DNA of 64,000 nucleotides, taken from contig OZ025283.1 in assembly GCA_964019165.1 (NCBI GenBank), positions 2,797,501 through 2,861,500 on the forward strand. The letters run 5' to 3'. The notes beneath the pieces were generated by a model that was given only the letters and a program-made list of their open reading frames with translations, ran no database searches and was not told the origin of the DNA. This DNA comes from Mastigias papua (taxonomy: Eukaryota; Cnidaria; Scyphozoa; Rhizostomeae; Mastigiidae). How positions within the stretch are numbered: position 1 is the first letter of the stretch; each line of letters starts with the position of its first letter. The position numbers and the translations under genes are program-made. Of this stretch, positions 59,498-64,000 are shown piece by piece.

Positions 59498-60582
59498 ATG
59501 GCCAATTGTGATCAACTACAAGACATTTGGGGGGAGCACACAAAGTGCACTTGATTGACGATGAAGACCTTCTTGTGTTACACAATCGTCATCGAAGAAA
59601 AAATCCTGTATTTCCTTATTGGAGATATGAAAAGTTCGATTTAGACACAATGGACACTTATGAGTGTAAGGCTGAGCTTCGATTGTGGAAGAATGATGTT
59701 TACATCTTGCTTGAGGCATTGAGATTTCCTGAACAACTTTGTTGCTATAATGGGGCCGTTGTAGATTCAGTTGAGGCCCTGTGCATTTTCTTGCGAAGAG
59801 TAGCATATCCGTGCAGATATGGTGATTTAGTTTCACGGTTTGCTAGGCCAGTTCCTCAGCTATCTATGATCACCAACCTTGTCGTCAGTGACATTTATGA
59901 TAGGTTTGGGCATCTTCTGCGTACAATGGATCAGCCATGGCTTTCCAGACATAATTTAAAGTTATATGCAAATGCTGTTCATGCCAGAGGAGCTGCGCTC
60001 AACAACTGTTGGGGATTTGTGGATGGAACTGTTAGACCCATTTGTCGCCCAAAAAGAAACCAACGAATTGTCTACAATGGCCATAAGAGAGTCCATGCGC
60101 TCAAATGTCAATCGGTAGTAGCACCTAATGGACTACTTGCACATTTCTATGGTCCAGTTGAAGGGCATAGGCATGACAGTGCAATGCTTGCTATGTCTGG
60201 GCTCCTAACACAAGTAGAAGAGTACTCATTTTCACCTGAGAACCAGCCTCTTTGTATCTATGGAGATCCAGCCTACCCCCATAGAATTCACCTTCAATGT
60301 CCATATCAGCAAAGACATAACTTGACTCCAGAGCTGCAGGCATTCAATCACTCTATGAGCCAAGTTAGTGTATCTGTTGAATGGATATTTGGTGAAATAG
60401 TCTCATATTTCACATTTGTGGACTTCAAAAAAAATCTGAAGATTGGTTTGAGTCCTGTAAGCAAGATATATGTCGTATGTGCACTTATGAGAAATGCACT
60501 ACCATGCTTATATGGATCAAATACTTCAGAGTTTTTTGGAATCCAACCTCCAACCTTGACTATGTACTTGCATGGAGATTAG
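59498..60582 (+). pseudogene. Harbinger transposase (HARBI1-like DDE), nearly intact
   Basis: The main frame (59527-60582, about 351 codons) is full length for the family. NPVFPYWRYEKFDLD leads the N-terminal helical part; VEALCIFLRRVAYPCRYGDL follows. Catalytic positions are WGFVDGTVRP (first D), IYGDPAYP (second D) and VSVEWIFGE (E), as in DDE_Tnp_4 proteins. The frame has no ATG at its start. The ATG at 59498, in good context (CAACATGGCC), opens MANCDQLQDIWG in another frame and meets it at a run of six G (59529-59534). A 1-base indel in this run is the simplest explanation, real or a sequencing error. The partner Myb-like gene lies downstream on the other strand. Confidence 0.85.
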
Positions 60583-60918
60583 TTCATAGAAGCAGCTCAA
60601 ATGGCAGTCTGTGAATACAAAAGAACTCCCCTGAAAACATCTGCAAATTAAGATCATACTTTAAGAATTCCCTTGAAACTCTTTAACTATTATTTTTGTG
60701 CTTTTGGACAAACAATTGTTCTTTAGTAAACATATCCTGATTAAGGGTATGTTCCTGACTTGTCAAACAGTAGTTACAATTGGACAGAAATGATGTGGTT
60801 TCCAATTCTTAGATGTCAGTGTCAAGGATAATGATTGTTAGATGATAGTTTAATTTTTCAATATCTAACGATGACTTATGTCAAATGTTCTCAAAAAGAG
60901 TGTTCATTCAATGTTTTC

Positions 60919-61716
60919 TCAATTTTTTTTGTCCAAAAGTGATAGAACTCCTGAAAATTGTTCGTGCATTTGCAGACTTATGGTCTGCAGCATCTTCTGC
61001 TGCTCCCTTAGTACACTTAGTATCTCTAGCTGCTGCTGTGCCACATTTTCATCTCTCTTATTGTTGTATTGCTCATCCCTGGATCTTTCCTCTCTTCTCA
61101 GAATGCTCTCTTTACTTTCAAACTCTAATGCCTTCTGTCTAAAGTCCAGTTCCTTCTGTTTTAAGTCAAGCTCTCTCCTTTTTATCTCAATCTCTTCTCT
61201 TCTTACTACATTCTCTTTTTCAGCCTTCTCTTGCAAATATCCCATTATTTCTTGCCCACCCTGCTTCCTCCTCTTTGTCTGTACACTTTCTTGAACACCT
61301 TCCCTCCCTCTACTCTCAGCTAATCGCTCCATCGACCTTTTTCTCACTTCCTCTGCTGTTCTCTCTGTTTTTCTGCATATTTTTTACTTTCAATTGTATT
61401 TAGCTCCCCTTCAGCTGCATCACTCAAACCAATATTTGACTCAATTGCAGCATCGAGCTCAGTTGACTCTGGGGAAATACCACTGGCCCTCTCCTCATTA
61501 GCCAGTTTGTCTTTTATAGTTTCTTTCAATTTTCGGATATCTTTCTCTAGCACCCCTCTGGTCAACTATAAACTTTGGTCTCTCAAGTACATTCAGATTT
61601 TTTGCTATTTTGTCCCAACATTGGCCCTTTTCCCTTGAGCCAAATTCGAACTGAAATGGTTGCAAAACCAAAATCTCCCAACTGAGGAGCAAATCATGCT
61701 CTGGAGTCCATGCCAT
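60919..61716 (-). pseudogene. Harbinger Myb/SANT-like DNA-binding protein, two frameshifts
   Basis: Minus-strand ATG 61716 opens MAWTPEHDLLLSWEILVLQP, then GSREKGQCWDKIAKNLN and FIVDQRGARERY, the Myb/SANT-like (trihelix) domain of the second Harbinger protein. The frame shifts near 61,565 to KLKETIKDKLANEERASGIS and PESTELDAA, and again near 61,347 to MRKRSMERLAES, followed by a long charged coiled coil (RRELDLKQKELDFRQKALEF; LREQQKMLQTISLQMHEQFS) ending at 60919. In this superfamily the Myb-like protein helps bring the transposase to the nucleus and to the element ends. Not translatable as one protein here. Confidence 0.8.
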
Positions 61717-61739
61717 TTGTAGTCTAGAATGAAATTTCG

Positions 61740-62400
61740 ACGTTTTTTCATTTAATCACAAAAACCTGCTGCTTCCTAGAACTATGCAGCTCCCTTTTGG
61801 GTAACTTTGTGCACTAAGAAGAACATAGTAGCCATTGGAAGACACTTCTAATGTAAGGAAGATAGACATGTATGAAGGTAAGCATAAGTGAGAAATACAC
61901 AATCAAAGTACACATATTGTCAAATTGGCAGCTATTTGACTTATCTATCTATATATACAAAATAGTAAATGGCACATAAAGGTGCATTACACATTTATCA
62001 AAACTTCTGCCTTACTTATTTCTGTAGGCCTAAAGGTTGAACTATAGCAAGGCAATACAAATATGTATAAAAGGTGACATCCAAAATTAGAAAGAACCAG
62101 ACAAAGCTGTTCATCTTGTGGATGCTAGCTTGATTGTTTGTACTTGTTTGAAAGTTACTTTACACACGTTTGGTGTTGTTTTGGCAGTTGACCATTACTT
62201 GACGAGCCCTCCATGGTGCAAACAATTGATGGAAACTTGAAGTCTAAAATGCACAGTGGAAAATTATCAGTAACCTAAAAGAACCTAATAATGAATGCAA
62301 AAATTATTGTAGAACGGTTACATGATGGAATTCAAACGACTGGGGAATGATTTTATATGAAATTATACTTACTTTATTGCATAGTAACCAGTACGTGATC
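61740..62400. other. Harbinger 3' non-coding region
   Basis: A/T-rich sequence upstream of the Myb-like gene (minus-strand sense) and inside the right inverted repeat. No gene or repeat seen; presumably it holds the promoter of the Myb-like gene. Confidence 0.4.
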
Positions 62401-62548
62401 CTGCCAGATGGTACGTAGTGACTGCGAGTAGTACGAGGCTCCATCTAAGGAATCCCCCCTAAGTGACATGCGCAGATGTCAAATTCTCACTGTTGCAACG
62501 TCGCAGTAGAGCTGTGTAGTGAAATCGTAAGCTCTCTAATCGTAAAGA

Positions 62549-62813
62549 AGCCCCGTAGCCTAGTGCAGGTATCCGAGCATTTTGTGCACAATGTTTTCTC
62601 GCAATTGTTTTCGATTTGACCATTGCAAGGCTGAAGGTTGCGTGTTCCATCGCAGAAGCCCATGACATCACCTTCCCGTGATCCTATGTGAGCTTTTGTG
62701 ATCCTTGCTCATCGAAAATGCTGACCATGCAACTGAGATGGGCAACGGCGTTAGTCTTTCCAAGGCTAAATTGCAAGTGAATGCCTGCGTCTGGCGGGCT
62801 AGTAAAACAGCTA
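62549..62813 (-). repeat. Palindrome P8, right arm (unit G)
   Basis: Inverted counterpart of 59,069-59,333, starting AGCCCCGTAGCC and ending GGCGGGCTAGTAAAACAGCT then A. One hairpin of unit G was opened by the Harbinger insertion. Confidence 0.85.
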
Positions 62814-62970
62814 TCATGACCTAATAGTCCAAACCTAGAGGAATTGCAATTACAAGCAGACGAATTGATTTTACTCTTCAGGATAGAAGATCTCCAGAGG
62901 CTGGTACATACATTATAAGTGGACAGATACTTTTAGGAAGGGGAAAAAGAGCAAAGCTATTCAAAACACT

Positions 62971-63990
62971 TTGGCTCAGACAATGGATACACAATTGTTT
63001 GTGATAGTGAAAGCTGAGTTGAAAAAACTGTCACTCTTGGATGACATAGAGGATGGAGAGGAAGAAACTTTTGACGAAGCTGAAGGTCGTCAAAGGCTAG
63101 GGTTAACACAGGTACAAAATGAGCCTGAAGATATGCAGAATAGTTTTGAGCGAATGATTTTGAAATAGAAAGAACTGCTTGACCAGGCAAGAGCAAAAAT
63201 AGAGCTAGTGCAGGAAAGTCAAGGTATGAGAGATACTATGTCTTCTGTTATGAAAACTAATTTTGATATTCCCAATGCTCTCTGAAGAGATTTTAAAATC
63301 TCAGGCCAGATTGGCATGCCAGGTCAGAAGGAATAATTGTCTTTTGTAAGCTTCATTAGGTAGATTGAAAATGGACTTGCAAGGGGCTATAAAGAGTCTG
63401 AGATTTGGAAACAGTTGTCAGAGTGATTTCCCTCTGGTATACAATTAAGAAGTCACTTATAAACTGCGTCACCACTAACTCTACCCAAAATTCGTAAAAC
63501 TTTTCGTTTCCATGTTTTAGAGATACTGAAAAGCTTGTTTTTGTCTGACACTTGTCAGAGTATGAAACATCAGGTAGCGACTGAAAAGTGAACCAAAGTA
63601 TATAGCAAGATGTGGATACACTTGATATGGTGAATAATGTGTCCAGTTGGGAACATTGGGAACTATCTACCATTGTTTACTTGACGAGTCCAAGTGACAA
63701 AATGAAATCTTTCTTTTACACAAAACTGGGTTTTGACTCAAAACTAGTATTTTGATATCCAGTTGCAAGTTGATAAGAAATCATGCAAAACACTTAGTGT
63801 GGTGGAAAATCAAGTGAAGCCTCTTCATGGAGAAAGCTGAAGTGAAATGTCCTGCGACGGTTAAAAAAGGTTTCTGTTACAACAAATGGCATTACTTTTT
63901 TCAATGCAAATAGAGGTAGCAAAGTTGAGACTGTGGATACCCTCTCTTTCCCTTGCAGTTCACAATTGAAGAGACCTTCCCAATTGAAGG
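62971..63990 (+). pseudogene. LTR-retrotransposon gag relic
   Basis: Plus-strand fragments in order: ELKKLSLLDDIEDGEEETFD (from about 63,013), an E/Q-rich coiled stretch, then RDFKISGQIGMPGQKE (about 63,283-63,330), FVSFI and IENGLARGYKESEI (about 63,345-63,405). The 'RDFKISGQIG.PGQK..L.F.S...QIENGL..GY' pattern is one I know from gag proteins of invertebrate and fish LTR retrotransposons. Many stops interrupt it and the rest is barely recognisable. It runs toward the window edge; whether pol follows cannot be seen. Confidence 0.6.
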
Positions 63991-64000
63991 ACAAATGAAG

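Larger units (their letters stand above)
59348..62537 (+). mobile_element. PIF/Harbinger transposon, ~3190 bp, inserted in the Helitron palindrome loop
   Basis: Imperfect inverted repeats of about 26 bp: the left starts AGCGAGCTTACGATTGCACT, the right (reverse complement) AGAGAGCTTACGATTTCACT. TAAT stands across both junctions (59344-59347 and 62537-62540), which fits the 3-bp TAA-type target duplication of this superfamily, with one base of ambiguity in the boundary. It contains the two usual genes in opposite orientation: a DDE transposase and a Myb/SANT-like DNA-binding protein. Both are frameshifted in this copy. Confidence 0.8.
56868..62813 (+). mobile_element. Helitron unit G (diverged), later split by a Harbinger transposon
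   Basis: The 5' end is diverged but alignable (ACTACTTTGCCTATATGC, CCAATCAGTACC, TACCACGTGATG, GAGATATTCCACTTTC). The 3' palindrome arms lie at 59,069-59,333 and 62,549-62,813, separated by 3.2 kb of Harbinger sequence inserted in the loop. The outer ends read ACTAGCTGTTCTAATAGCCC and, from the right, TAGCTGTTTTACTAGCCC. Between 57.1 and 59.0 kb there is no recognised gene. Confidence 0.65.

Noticed and set aside
59069..62813. Palindrome arms as long terminal repeats of the Harbinger element itself
   Set aside because: The Harbinger has its own TIRs (GAGCTTACGATT) and TAAT flanks just inside the arms, and the arms match the other Helitron 3' ends.
1..64000. tRNA, rRNA or other structured RNA genes
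   Set aside because: I saw no tRNA A/B-box pairs with cloverleaf potential and no conserved rRNA sequence; a tRNAscan-SE or Infernal run would be needed to be sure.

Overview
The window looks like a repeat-rich, intron-bearing animal genome, most likely an aquatic invertebrate (sponge, cnidarian, lophotrochozoan or hemichordate; I cannot choose between them). No ordinary single-copy host gene is convincingly present. The mix of transposable elements points to Metazoa: Helitron, Merlin, PIF/Harbinger, Tigger, ZMYM1-type hAT, BEL/Pao and a Ty3/gypsy element with integrase upstream of reverse transcriptase, plus YqaJ- and SWIM-type sequences. The Merlin transposase has a good animal Kozak context.

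Layout. 1-770: four copies of a ~200-bp tandem repeat. 1.1-2.6 kb: broken YqaJ-recombinase gene split by a 686-bp TTAA-flanked MITE. 3.3-6.1 kb (minus): decayed gypsy integrase then reverse transcriptase, interrupted by a 785-bp Tigger relic. 7.9-8.8 kb (minus): hAT relic. 9.7-10.2 kb: SWIM zinc-finger exon. 11.3-14.7 kb: no recognisable gene, strongly G-over-C on the plus strand. 15,003-19,603: complete, apparently young Merlin transposon (622-bp inverted repeats, 9-bp target duplication, intact transposase), inserted into an E/V-rich reading frame. 20.3-23.6 kb (minus): ZMYM1/DUF4371-type hAT pseudogene interrupted by a 1.76-kb TATA-flanked element. 24.2-26.3 kb (minus): internally deleted BEL/Pao retrotransposon with LTR and primer-binding site.

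26.4-62.8 kb is almost wholly a nested and tandem array of one Helitron family. Members start TCTCTATATACTAAG, carry a CACGTG box and a leader region with a splice donor, and end in a very large palindrome (about 530-600 bp) whose outer end holds a small GC-rich hairpin and CTAG. Units A, B, C and D lie head to tail; B and C are equal in length and nearly identical. Unit E (39,795-49,343) is autonomous: it encodes a three-exon Rep/helicase with HUH motif, paired tyrosines and PIF1-type helicase motifs, and sits exactly between A and T of another copy (A'), which is inverted relative to A. F and G follow. The palindrome of G was later split at its loop by a PIF/Harbinger transposon (transposase plus opposite-strand Myb-like gene, both frameshifted). 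63.0-64.0 kb holds a decayed LTR-retrotransposon gag.

The likeliest working relation is that the E Rep/helicase mobilised, or still mobilises, the protein-less units A-D, F and G through the shared 5' and 3' ends. The palindromic 3' ends, exact terminus-to-terminus junctions, a chimeric palindrome and a palindrome apparently shared by two oppositely oriented units are the most unusual part of the window. All identifications come from reading motifs by eye; no database search was run.
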